Of a DNA stretch of 64,000 nt, positions 48,778 to 60,070 are shown piece after piece. The notes under the pieces were generated by a model. That model made no database searches. It was not told the origin of the DNA and saw only the letters and a list, made by a program, of their open reading frames with translations. The stretch is taken from NCBI GenBank assembly GCA_963931925.1, contig OZ007574.1, forward strand, positions 37,613,438 through 37,677,437, in the 5' to 3' direction. A program made the position numbers and the translations under genes. Each line of letters starts with the position of its first letter. Positions within the stretch are counted from its first letter, which is position 1. This DNA is from Onchidella celtica (Eukaryota > Mollusca > Gastropoda > Systellommatophora > Onchidiidae).

Positions 48778-49115
48778 AAATAAATAAATAAATAATGAAT
48801 GAATGAATAAATAAATACATAAATAGATCTACTGCCATCCTTATAAAAAAAAAAAAGAATACGTCAAATGAGCCAGCGGATTAGTCATCAGCGTCTCTCT
48901 TTCAAGTGGAGAATTCATTGTTTGTTTCTTTCTTTGCTTATTTTTTTCAGTTTCATTTTTATGGAAAATCAGACACTCACAAAGTAGAGTAATTGAAAGA
49001 TATCTCCACCCTGGAAAACAATATGAATAAAATAAAGATAGAAAGAAATGAATGAGTAAATAAATAAACAATAAACAAATAAATAGATAAATAATGAAAT
49101 AAATAAATAATACCT
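48778..49115 (+). repeat. AATA tetranucleotide-rich segments
   Basis: AATA/AATG repeats at 48778-48828 and 49045-49112, separated by about 215 bp without features. Similar AATA repeats lie at 63418-63472. Confidence 0.85.
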
Positions 49116-49394
49116 GGCTTGCTATTTTATATGAAAAAAAATTTATGATAAGGCCCATTTCGTAGAATATGTTTATTGTGAATTCGATGCGGTTGACGAA
49201 AAATAAAAAGATAAACTGACCGAATACATTTATTATTAATATTTAATTGTTTATTTATTTATTTGCAGTAATTACTTAGGTTAGAAGAGATCAACAACAA
49301 AAATATATATTAAACACGTGTATGGAATTGTCAGCCGATGCAAAAAAGAAAAAAAAAAGAAAAGAAAAGTCAATAAATCCTGATAGAGGAAGTA

Positions 49395-50240
49395 ATGATA
49401 GTTATAGTCATAACAGTAGTAGAAATGGTAGTGGTGGTGGGAGGGAATTGGTGATAGTAGTAGAAGTGGTGGTAGAAGTAGGGATAGTAGTAGTGGCAGT
49501 AGTAGTAGTTATGGTAAGAGTAGTAATGGTAATAGCAGTAGTGGTAGCAGTAGTAATGACAATAGTAATGTTAGTAGTGGTGGTGGTAATAGTAGTGGTA
49601 GTGGTGGTGGTAGTAGTAGTAGTGGTAGTAGTAGTAATGATAGTTGTAGTGGTAGTAGTGGTAGCAGTAGTAATGATAGTAGTAGTGGTAGTAGTAGTGG
49701 TAGTAGTAGTAGTAGTAGTGGTAGTAGTAGTAGTGATAGAAGTAGTAGTAGTGGTAGTAGTGGTAGTAGTAGAATACCAGTAGCAGTAGTAGCAGTAGTA
49801 GAATACCAGTAGCAGTAGTAGCAGGAATGGTAACAATAGCAGTAGCAGTAGAAAACTAGTAGTATTAGTAATAGTAGCAGTGGTAGCAGTAGTAGTCGTA
49901 GCAGGAATGGTATCAGCAGTAGTAGTGGTAGGAGTAATAACTGTGGTGGTAATAGTAATAGTGGTAATAGCAGCAGTAGTACAATCATGTAGTCGTAGTA
50001 GTAGCAGCAGTTGTAATAATGATCGTAGTGATAGGAGCAGTAGTAGTAGTGGTAGTAACAGTTGTTGTAGTAATAGTAGTAGAAGCAGTAGTTGTAGCAG
50101 CAGTAGTAGTGGTAGTAGCAGTACTTGTAGTAGTAGTGGTAGTGGTACTAGTAGTAGTAGAAGTAGTAGTAGTTGTGGTAGTAGCAGTAGTTGTAGTAAT
50201 AGTGGCAGTAGCTGAAACAGTGTAGTAGTAGTAGTAGTCC
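49395..50240 (+). repeat. Long AGT/GGT trinucleotide array, about 850 bp
   Basis: Degenerate AGT repeats with GGT, AAT, GCA and other variants. The segment AGAATACCAGTAGCAGTAG occurs twice near 49770 and 49799, showing higher-order duplication. Poly-Val, poly-Ser, poly-Thr and poly-Leu frames up to 332 codons run across both strands; they reflect the repeat and not a gene. Confidence 0.92.
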
Positions 50241-52401
50241 TTTTTGTGTTTTTTTGTTTGTTGTGGTAATCATGCCTAAGTTTACCAACAACACGTAAAA
50301 CGATGTGAAAAGAGTTGACCAGAATTATAATACAAACTGCAACACTAATCACAGGATTAAAAATTTCTCTGTACGCAAAATAGATGATAATAAATTCTTC
50401 AAACAATCACTTTTTTCAACTTACGTCAGTAGTACTTGTCATCAGAAATGAATGAAAATATCGTGACGAGGATCTTTGACGTCATCTCCACCACTGATAA
50501 TCACCCCATTACTAAATTTAGTGCTCACACTAAGACTTGTATGGCAGACCATTAGAACCATCATCCTTCATGTTAACTATCTATACCGTTGAAAAAAAAA
50601 AGGAGGTGGGGACAGCAATTTTCATGAGATTTAGTGGAATTTATTGTTTGTATAAATAAAAACCAGTTATTTCGGATATAAAATGCTTTGTTTTTGTGCT
50701 AGAAATAAATGTGGTTGCTTTTAGGACGATATCCGTAATCTATCTTATGATTAGTATAGCTGATTTTTCCAATTTGTTTACCCACCTCGATAGTATTATG
50801 GCTCTTTTTATAGGAAATCTTATAAGTCTTATAAAGTGTGGGCTGTGTTATCTCTGTCGTTCTTCACTTCACCTGGGCTCATAATAGACATTCTAGAACA
50901 GGGCTTGGCTGTACCATTTTTCACAGCTTATTTAACATGTGACATTAATAAATTTAGTCTTTCACTAATCGATGGTCATTACTCTCGACTCCTTTATTTT
51001 CTGTCTACAGGCATCATGTTGCAGAGCAGTACTCAGGGATGTCTGGCCACTGCATGAAAAGTAACCACAATTCCTTCAAAGAGAGACACAATGGGCGTAA
51101 TTTTGGTAATTATACATGTATATATATTGACCAAGGAAGAAAATCCATTGAGTATATATGTAAAAAAAAAAAAAAAATGTGAATGGATCTGAGGAAATCG
51201 GGCTTAAGGTGAACGAACCAAATTCCTAAGGAAAGGGAGAAAAGTGTTCTATGGGAATTGAGATTTGCTTACAGTATAAAAGATCAGCCATATTTCTGTA
51301 TTCACTTAAAATATACTGCTTGAAATCGCCTTAGAGATATTTTATTTTGATTTTTTTTAAAGAGGCATAAAAATTTCACCCAGAGCCTGGTTTTGTCAGA
51401 TCCACCCCCCCCCCCCCACATTATTATATAATATATGTATTTTCTGATGTTTTGCATCCAGCATCTATTTCAGGCTAGCCAAAGTAGACCTAAAAATGTA
51501 TCGCATACTAATAAGTATAACCATTTCATTATTAGGGTTATTTAACCCTTGCTTAGTGAATGTGCATTTATTTGACCATTCTAAATCAGTTTTTAAGATT
51601 CATATATTTTTTTAAAATTTATATCAATGGAATCTATGTCTGGCCACCAGAAGGTTATACTATTTCTTGAATGAAATGCAATTTATGCTGATGTTCAATC
51701 TTTGATATAAAATGCGTAGACTTTGAGAGAGTTAAAAATAAAAATAAAAAACACACAACTGTTCCTCTGGTTTCATTTATTCAAGTACTAGTTCCATAAT
51801 CTAGTACTAGGTAAAGATTCACAAGCTGTAGGCCTCCTGAATGTCTACTGTCTGAAATTAGTAGACGAGAAGGTAAAAGCAAGAAAAAAAAAAAGAAAAA
51901 AATTATTTTCAGTGACCATTTCACAACCAAGGGCTTAGTAAATCCATAGTATCTTCAACTTAGGTCCACCAACACATTTATGAGTTACAATTTTCCTATG
52001 AATTTAATATGGACCATTCTTAACAGAAGCATCCGCTATACATCTAGCAGATTTCATTGAGAAATATGACATGCACTTATTTCCACTTCGCCTGCTTCTC
52101 GTGATTTTTTGTTTGTTTGTTTTTTTGTTGCTGTTGTCTTTTTACAGATTTAAGCAATTTATTTATTTATTTATTTTTGCAGAATTACATTGTTAAAAAT
52201 GTTGAGTTCTTTTTTTTTAAGTCCTTAGAGACATATTTCAGGTTCACTGTAATTCATTAAAAATATATGCAAACAGATAGGGAGGAAAATTCATTTTTTT
52301 TTTCAGATTTTTATTTAAATATGAAACGGTTTTTAAGGCTGGATTGACATTCTCTATCACGACAGGTTATCTGGCCAGGTGACTATAATATTGTTTTTCA
52401 T
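50241..52401. other. No gene recognised
   Basis: AT-rich. Short frames at 50696-51057 overlap and have no known domain. C run at about 51404-51417. T-rich and ATTT microsatellites around 52090-52210. Confidence 0.45.
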
Positions 52402-52647
52402 GAATCAGGCCGAAAGCACTGCTTTTTACTGAAATTAATCAGCATACTGAAGTTTACGACTTCTATCAGGCTGAAAGCATTGTTTTTTTACTGAAATAAA
52501 TCAGCATACTGAAATTTAGGGCTTTAATCAGGCTGAAAGCATTGTTTTTCGCTGAAATTAATCAGCAAAACAAAGTTTATGACTTGAATCAAGCTGAAAG
52601 CAATGTATTTTACTGAAATTATTCAGCATAATGAAGTTTAAGATCCT
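52402..52647 (+). repeat. 62-bp minisatellite, four units
   Basis: Four head-to-tail units of 60-63 bp, each with ATCAGGCTGAAAGCA-TG, TTTTACTGAAAT-AATCAGCA and AAGTTTA. Units differ by several substitutions. The array lies just downstream of the LINE fragment, in the LINE's own orientation. Confidence 0.9.
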
Positions 52648-52872
52648 GTGTTACTGGAAACTTATCCAGGATTTAACCATAGTTCGAAAAAGCACAAGCA
52701 GGGCATCGGTGTCGCTACATTACTGCCGTTTTATGGAAGAAGACTGCACATGCCAGAAACTAAAATTTTACATTTTACAACATTTAATTTTGCCAACATT
52801 TAACATGGTGCCTGACTTTATGCTTTATTCGAACATCCATTTTGTGATGGCCAAAATGAACTTGTTCTTCTT

Positions 52873-53254
52873 TTAGGCCTTCTTAGCCCACTGCAGGATG
52901 TAGCCTTCTGCAGACTTCTTCCATCTGGTTCCGACCTCTGCGTGCCTCTGCCATGTTGTGCCCTCACGATTTCCGATGTCACTCAGCCATCTTCCTCTGG
53001 ATATCTTTCCAATCAGTACGTCTTGTTGTCCATCTGTTGTCTTCATAGCTAGACAAGTGTCTTGGCCATTTCCATTTCTGTTTGAGTACATACTTTAATA
53101 TGTCTATGATCTCTGTCTTCTTTCTTATTTCACAACACAGTACTTTATCTTGTGGTTTTATATTCAGCACCTTCAGTTCTACGTCTCTTTGTGCTGTTCC
53201 GAGTTTATTGGTTAGTTGTTCTGTAAAAGGAACCAGGTTTGACATCCATATCAC
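52873..53254 (-). pseudogene. LINE reverse transcriptase C-terminal fragment, third copy
   Basis: The first 91 codons (53254-52979) contain LTNKLGTAQRDVELKVLNI, KWKWPRHLSSYEDNRWTTR and TDWKDIQRK. The reading then continues in another frame (53091-52873) with TTWQRHAEVGTRWKKSAEGY ending ILQWAKKA and a stop. LT-KL--AQR, KW-W--H and DNRW--R are conserved in the C-terminal region of jockey/CR1-like LINE polymerases. One frameshift separates the halves, and all upstream catalytic domains are missing. It sits between a minisatellite and the 53-kb hAT. Confidence 0.75.
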
Positions 53255-53320
53255 ATACTAGCGTGCAAAATGACACGCATAACCCAAACAGCACGACTAA
53301 GGCCTGGCCATTCTATAAAA

Positions 53321-53676
53321 CAGGGGTGGCCAGACTTGCTTAAAGTAAGAGCCACATACGATAAACTTCATGTGTTCGAGAGCCACAAAATATCATCAAA
53401 ATTTACACATGCGTTTTTATGGCTACATACTCATTTTGTTACAAACATTTTATATAAATATTAAGAAATAAGTGTATGCAACAATATTTATTCATGTATG
53501 AAGTTTTTAAACTGTCAATTTGTTTTAGTTTCAGCAATTACAAAGTACACACATATGCCAAATGTTTCCGAAACAAAAAAAAAAAAGAAAAAGCTCAGCC
53601 AACTGCTTTTCACAAGCCGCATACTGAAGGTCGAAGAGCCGCAAGTGGCCCGCGAGCCGCAGTTTTGCCACCCCTG
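53321..53676. mobile_element. Nonautonomous hAT transposon with 8-bp target duplication
   Basis: 356 bp with ends CAGGGGTGGCCAGACTTG and GCAGTTTTGCCACCCCTG, an inverted pair of hAT type. It is flanked by perfect direct repeats CTATAAAA at 53313-53320 and 53677-53684; 8-bp duplications are diagnostic for hAT. The inside is AT-rich with subterminal GAGCCAC and GAGCCGC motifs and no transposase. A related left half lies at 37600-37923 on the other strand. Confidence 0.9.
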
Positions 53677-53684
53677 CTATAAAA

Positions 53685-56554
53685 TGATGCTAAAATGTGA
53701 GTTTGACCCATGGAGCTATTAATAACACTGGAGTCCGTACAGCTGATTTCATGCGTGCGCATTAGAAGGCGATAGTCGACATCTTGTGTAGGGCAAGCAC
53801 GGACTGCGCCTCAGCGTTTACACATTGCACTACAGCTTCTGCTTTCTGCCTTCCCTTTCCTTTTCCTCTGCTAACTCCTTCTTTCTTTTCCTCTGCTCCT
53901 GTACCTTCTGTTTCTTCTCTACCTTGTTTCTTTCCTGCTTTAAAAGGAGGGAGAACTGTTCTCATTCAATTTATGTCAATGAATCTATATATATATATAT
54001 ATTTGGACTACTTGGAGCGGTCCTTCCCTATGCATAGAAAAACGGCATTAGTTAAAAAATCTACTAGGTTTTTACACATTCATTTTGAAGATATAATGTG
54101 TGGAAATGTAAAAACTGAATTTATGAAGTCATTTGTTTTGTTACCAGTTCCAATCATCTTTTTAAAACATCATTTTCAACATTTCCAAATAGGTTTTCCC
54201 CTGAGGCCGTGTTTTGGTTTAACAGTTTGGTCACCTAAGGCTCAGGAACCGCATCACACTCAGGCTTCAAACTTTGCACAACAGCATATTATCAATGAGA
54301 AATTAACATGGGCTATATTAGAAATTATGAAATGTTCAGGCTTCTACGTTTCGTTTTTCATTGTTTCGCCATCATTCAGATCTATTTCGAGTCATGGTTC
54401 GCCATTTTAAGGTTTCGTTATCACTTCCTGCGATGTGTTCACTATCAAACACACTAACCCGTGCGCAAATCATGCTATTGTACGGGATGCGCAGGGTGTC
54501 AACTCACAAAGGCAGAGCAGTAAGACTTATTTAAAAACAAACAAACAAAAATAAAATAAATAAATAGGAACAGGCAAGATGAAGCAGGTCCATAATAATC
54601 ACCCAGAACTGAAACTAATATTCAAACCGATTTATCCCGGGCAGGGCCGGGGACCTCAGATAGTTTACTATAAAACTAGACCTTAATAGCCTATGTATTT
54701 GGAATTTACCACAATATTAGTTTCTCATTAAATTCAGTTGTTTACTATTAGCTGGTGTGCACTGGCTCTTTTGAACTCTTGTTTTGAATACATCATGTAA
54801 TCATAATAATAAATAATAATGGTGCTAGTGATCCCAGTTGATGCACATACAACACTGATGTCACAATGCAATTACCAGGTGACCGCACCTCATGCAAGGT
54901 GTCAGATGAATGCATGTCAGTGCAGCCAGTGCCATATGTGCATAATCACACTCATAATACCCAGAAAACATTTTTTTTAATGAAAATCCACCCGAAGTAG
55001 AATGCCCAGAGCACTTCTGTGAGATTACACCAGACCACTAAATGGAGAAAACTGTAGGGTTACATATTTACCTTTGAACTCAAGATTGAAGTTGTGCGAA
55101 CACAAAACTTGGGAAAGTTATCCAAGGCAAAACACAAGCTTAAACAGCAGTCATATACTATGTGATGTTGTGATCTCTTGATAAGAACGTCACAAAACGT
55201 GGATTAGTCACAAAAACCCTGGTAAATGAAACTGTATGGAAAAACAAACACTGGCTGCATCAACGTGCCGACTGTACCTAGTGCATTGACTATAGATCTA
55301 GAATCTAGATCCACTAGGTGAGAGATTGACCTGTAGCCGTAGGAATTTATACATTTTTGTTTGGAAAAGCTCTGGCATGCACAATCCAGCTGTGCTCAAA
55401 CCTCTGAATAACTAGGCTAGGGCTCTTCTGATTTTTAGATATATAACTATATATACTTGACTGAGTGAGTACAACCAAGCTTGTAGATTAAGATGTTCTT
55501 CTTCTTGGCTATCCAGATCATTTGCTACATCTCGGCCTATGATTTACATACATTATTATAATTATGCCTCTCTCTCTCTCTCTTTTCTCTCTCTCACACA
55601 CACACACACCAGCTCCTGGATCTTAATGGGTCTATGGTAAAACCAACTTTCCCTCAGTTCCTTAGCATGTTTTTTTGTGTGTGTTTTTTATAATTGTTAT
55701 GTACCCCCTCTCATTGTTGGTTATCTGAGAAAAACTGACTTGTAAAGTTTCCTTTGTCCACACGCTGATTTTTTTTTTCTTTTAACACGACTCATCATGA
55801 GCTAAACTAACATGCGGTAAAAAGAGTACTACATAGTTCCCTTCCCTTTTACTTCTAAACGATTGACCAATTCATAAAAATATCATAATATAAAAACAGC
55901 ATACATCATAAATTTGTATTTATTATCAAACACTTTAAACGAAAATAATACAAGTATGATGATAATCCGTAAATAACATAAATGTTATTATTTCTGTTTG
56001 TATCTTTTAATTTTGACCACCACCGTGGAAAGAGAAAAAAACAGCGCTGACTAGGCCCTATTTATTACATACAATAGTGTACTGGGCGGGCCTTGCGCTG
56101 CCGTACTTTGCCCTACTTTTTCCGCCATCTTGGGGTGTCAATAGTGCGCGGCTCGCAGGGCAAGCGAAGAGGGCTGTGCGCACTCCAGGGTTATTAGCAC
56201 CTCCATGGTTTGACCTAGAATTGGGTATATTATGGGCTTGTCCTGTAAAAGACTTCCTGGCAGCTTGGCAAAGAAAGAAAGACAAATGTGCGAACTGCAG
56301 AAGTATCCAGGTTCACAGTAATAAGCATTTTATTATTATGATGAAAGACGATAAAATTTGATTACGTTTGGGATCAGTAATATTTTAGAGTTGTGATGTT
56401 GATAGCCGTAGTTTTCTTAGAAGCGATCGGGGTAACAGTAACAGTATAGCAGGTCCAGTAATAGTAGGAGTAGTAACAGTTGTTGCTGTAATGATAACAG
56501 TAGTTGTCATACTAGTGGTTATAGTAGTAAACAACATGTTGTACGGATATAGAT
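53685..56554. other. No gene recognised; one long frame of doubtful meaning
   Basis: The 208-codon plus-strand frame at 53784-54410 begins in a pyrimidine-rich stretch, crosses a TATATA repeat (53987-54002) and has no domain I know. A GC-rich CpG patch with CCGCCATCTTG at 56085-56190 could be a promoter, but no exon adjoins it. Confidence 0.4.
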
Positions 56555-56650
56555 ATACACTTCCTTCTATTTCACTACTTGAAGGTTTTTTGGTTTTGTT
56601 TTTTTTTTCTGTTGCCCTTTCAATTTCCGTACACATGAAAACATATTACA
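56555..56650 (+). mobile_element. Right arm of the TTCATGTGTACGGAA MITE, copy 2
   Basis: CTATTTCACTACTTGAAGG, a T-rich stretch, then TTTCCGTACACATGAAAACA matches 13513-13580 in order and strand. I see no matching left arm nearby, so this is a fragment. Confidence 0.65.
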
Positions 56651-57844
56651 GCTTTAAAAGGATCACAGTTTAAAAATGTAACTTACGCTGGTGGTGCACT
56701 AGCTACTGAAGTCTCAGAAACAGTTTCTGTGTTAGTGTGAGATGTGAACTGTGGAGGACCTTGCACACTGGTGACATTGAAACAATTCTGTCTCACCATT
56801 TCAGGCCGGTCAAAACTGTCTAGAATCAGTTGGCGGAAAGAGGGATCTCGTGCAGTGACTCAAAACAGATGCAAAATAGATCTGTGCCTATGTTGGATTC
56901 ATGAAGCAATATCTAGTGAACTGTAATGCTCGGCACGAAAAGCCAAAACGACGATTGTCTGACACCACACAAGAGAATGGGCTATGAAAGCTTAATTATG
57001 AATGTCGTAACACGGAAATAGTATGTACAAGCATGAAGCATTAATGTGCTCATTTTTTTCTCATAATATATTGTTAGCTCTTCCATGGTTTGAGTATTTA
57101 AGAAGCTGAGAGATATTTATTTTCCATGCTGTTTTGTATTATTTAGGAAATGAACAAAATAATTTTGCGAGGACGGAACAGCACTGTTTTGAGCAAAAGA
57201 ACAACAACAACAACAACAAAAAAACAACTAAAACAAACGAAGAGGCTGGAATTTAATTTCTCGATCTAAAGAGCGGTCTCATTCTGTCCACATTTTCAGG
57301 CTCACCACCTGTACAGTCATCCCTTTCGAGGCGTCATTGGAAGTCAGTGTAGGCAATAGCTTTGTTGATTTCATAACTTGTCATATTGTTCTTAAAAAGA
57401 ATGCCTTGGGGTACAAGTTCTCTAAAGTCCAGCCTTACAATGTCCTCTTTTTCATAGTATGGTTAGGACTAGTGGTAAACTGACGTCTTTTAAAGTGCTA
57501 TTCTGTTGACATGCAGTAACAGCAATGCTGACTTTAAATTTTGTTATTTGAAACTGGCTTAGCATGTCTGTGGGTTAAATTAGATGAAAGCTCAAACTCT
57601 ACCTAGATTGCTGTCTGAGATTTCCAGTAAAATAATAATTAATGTTGTTTGTTCAGGTCGGCTGGCCTCATAGAGTAAATGTTGCATATCGGAGATTCAC
57701 GTATGTTTGAATACTGTATTATTATACATTAATCACAAAAGTTGTGTTTCCTGGATTAAAAACCATCATCCTGGTCTGTCAGCTTGTTGTCTGTATTTTT
57801 GGTCCGCCGAAAATGTAGCTCTATGTTCAAGAAGCTCTTCATTG
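56651..57844. other. No feature recognised
   Basis: AT-rich sequence with a CAA repeat at 57201-57221. ATCTAAAGAGCGG at 57264 also occurs at 22797, too short to call a family. Confidence 0.4.
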
Positions 57845-58095
57845 CGACCTTAGTTCTTGTTTGTTCCAACTCCTCTTTTGGCACAACTGAGAAATTCGAC
57901 ATTAAACCTTGTGGCTTTAGGAGTATGATAAGGAGTTAGAATAAATCGGAACTGTGAAACATCTTGGAAAGTACCTCAGAGCATTTTAAACAAAATTAAT
58001 GTCTAAGCGTGCAATTATCACACCTCTTGTAACTAAAAGATCTCCAGCTTTTCAGAAAATGGAGATAGAACAAACTAGAACTAACATCGCCCCAT
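57845..58095 (+). repeat. Dispersed repeat D5, copy 2
   Basis: GCGACCTTAGTTCTTGTTTG through TTTTCAGAAAATGGAG, collinear with 45040-45320 with scattered substitutions and small indels. The pair lies 12.8 kb apart on the same strand. Confidence 0.85.
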
Positions 58096-59642
58096 GACAT
58101 CTACCAAAACCCTTAGAAAGTCTATGTTTTTGTTTTAATTTCGATGCAGCGGTATTTGAGACCAATGCTTTTTTTTTCTCCTCCAAGTTTTGAAACTGTA
58201 CTTTGAACAAAAATTCGACCAAAGACGTATTTTTAAATTGTCTTTTGTGGATGTTCATGTTCCTGCATGTGCTGTTTGTCACAATTATTATTTTGCAAAA
58301 AAAAACAAACACCAAAAATAGTGATTGTTGTAATATTGGATCACCTTCAAGCCTTTTGAAATCAAAGTGTCAGATAAACACAATGCACCTGTCTCTCGCT
58401 GTTTTGAAACTGCATGGAATTAATCTTTGTTCACACCAGACATTTTTATGAAATTATTTGTGGATATCTAGATTTAAATTACCAGTTTTTTCTTCTCGGC
58501 TGAAGTTAAAACAAAAAATTAAAAAATTAAGACCTCATTTCTGTTTAACCAATGTCTGGATCAGTGAAAAAACCTGAATAAACCTCGCGAAATATCCGGG
58601 ACACTACTGTAGAAATACCAAATGTAGGGCGTTTCATTTTTTTTTTTTTTAACACAATTACCTTGTAAAATAGGCCACAAAATGTTGAATGCATCGACAA
58701 AGTGGTGAATGAATTTACATTTTTGGTTTTTCTTTCCTTCTTTCGACCAAACCGACGGTTCATAGAAATCTTTTTTTTTTTTTTGGGAAAAACGGAAGAC
58801 AGATAGAAAGCGGCTGCTGACACTATTTTGATTTTCTGATTTTCATTCATAAGTTACCAAATACGGCCTGCATTTCCTTTTTTTAAAAAAAATATGTGTG
58901 TATGTTCTGGCTGTTGTAATTGTTGCTGGCAGAAAGGGTCATCTGTGATTTACTTTGGACAATGGAAGTGACCGGTATCTCAAGGCTGGTGTCAAGACTG
59001 TTTTGGGTCTATTTGGACTCAGTGTGCGAGAACGCTCTTTCAACCAACTGACCACCAAATTTGACGCGCTCGAATTGGTGAGACAGACTTGTTTGAATAT
59101 CTTCGGTACGCCAGGGTTTAACTGGAGCCAAAAAATACCGAGACGGACCATTTCTTCTTTCATTATATGTCCACAGCTTGTGCGCGTAAGAACACGGTGA
59201 GTACTACTCACAGAGCTTTGTGGTACTAGTCTTTTTCGTTCAGTTATGAAGGGGGTGTGGTGCGAATTGTTGCATTGTTGACATGGATGGTACGCGCACA
59301 CACCGGGGGACGGAAAATGATAAATTGGTCCGTCTCGATATCCTGTGTCCCGGGTTTAACTCCATAGTTGACATCTCACACTAAAACTGAGACATAACAG
59401 ATTAGAATCAGTCAGTGCCTCACCAGCCTCATTCCAACACTTTGTCAAAAAACTTAAATTTTGAGTAAATTTGTTGTATGCATGAAACATGCCCAGCATT
59501 TATTGTATCCATTTAACATGAAGTCTACTGTTTGTTTTACCTTAATTAAAGAATTCCATGTAACTCTAAGGCGTGCGTATGAAAATGGACTGCTGAAACT
59601 TCTTCATCTCTCCATCCAAAAAGAATTTTATTTGATCTAGAC
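58096..59642. other. No gene recognised; short inverted repeat
   Basis: CGAGACGGACCA at 59139-59150 is inverted at 59326-59337. The 81-codon frame 58955-59200 ends beside a GTGAGT donor-like site but has no known domain. Confidence 0.4.
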
Positions 59643-60070
59643 CAGTGTTTCTCAAGGTGAGACGTGATAATAATTTTGTGGGGCGCACAGACTAATAAAT
59701 TAACCAGACTGGAAACACGAGCTTCGGGCTGTGTCGTTTTTTTACGGAATTTCCCGAGCGGCGGCCGTATAACCAACATGGCCGCCGCTCGGGAAATTCC
59801 GATTCTAGTTCTATCTGCAGTAGAAATTTCTTTTTATTCGTCAAGATTGGTTGTACATGTATTAATTTCTTGGTGCGGAACCAAACTTCCGCGTTCAGTA
59901 GGCGCGTCAAAATGGTATCATTCAAAATTGTAGCTATGCTGAAGCGTCGGTCGCTCCCGTAAACCTAAAATGGATGATGGTTAATGACCTTTCTCTGTTT
60001 TGTGACGTCACACAATGGGATAATCCAGTCCGGGTATTTTATTAGTCTGTGGTGGGGCGTGGGACTTCAG
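59643..60070. mobile_element. Degenerate hAT-like element, tentative
   Basis: CAGTGTTTCTCAAGGTGAGA is a typical hAT terminus. GGGGCGCACAGACTAATAAA near it is mirrored by TTTATTAGTCTGTGGTGGGG at about 60038-60060, suggesting subterminal inverted repeats. The far terminus is not intact. The perfect hairpin at 59746-59802 lies inside. Confidence 0.4.
59746..59802. repeat. Perfect GC-rich hairpin, 22-bp arms, 13-base loop
   Basis: Left arm 59746-59767 and right arm 59781-59802 are exact reverse complements, separated by GTATAACCAACAT. The arms contain CCCGAGCGGCGGCC and its complement. The hairpin is much more GC-rich than its surroundings. The right half reads CAACATGGCCGCC, which resembles a YY1-type or start-site motif, though that is only a resemblance. 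Confidence 0.95.

Noticed and set aside
49408..50406. 332-codon minus-strand frame rich in Thr and Leu
   Set aside because: It is a translation of the AGT microsatellite; overlapping frames on both strands are equally open.
53784..54410. 208-codon plus-strand frame
   Set aside because: Starts in a pyrimidine-rich tract, crosses a TA repeat, has no known domain, and overlaps other frames.
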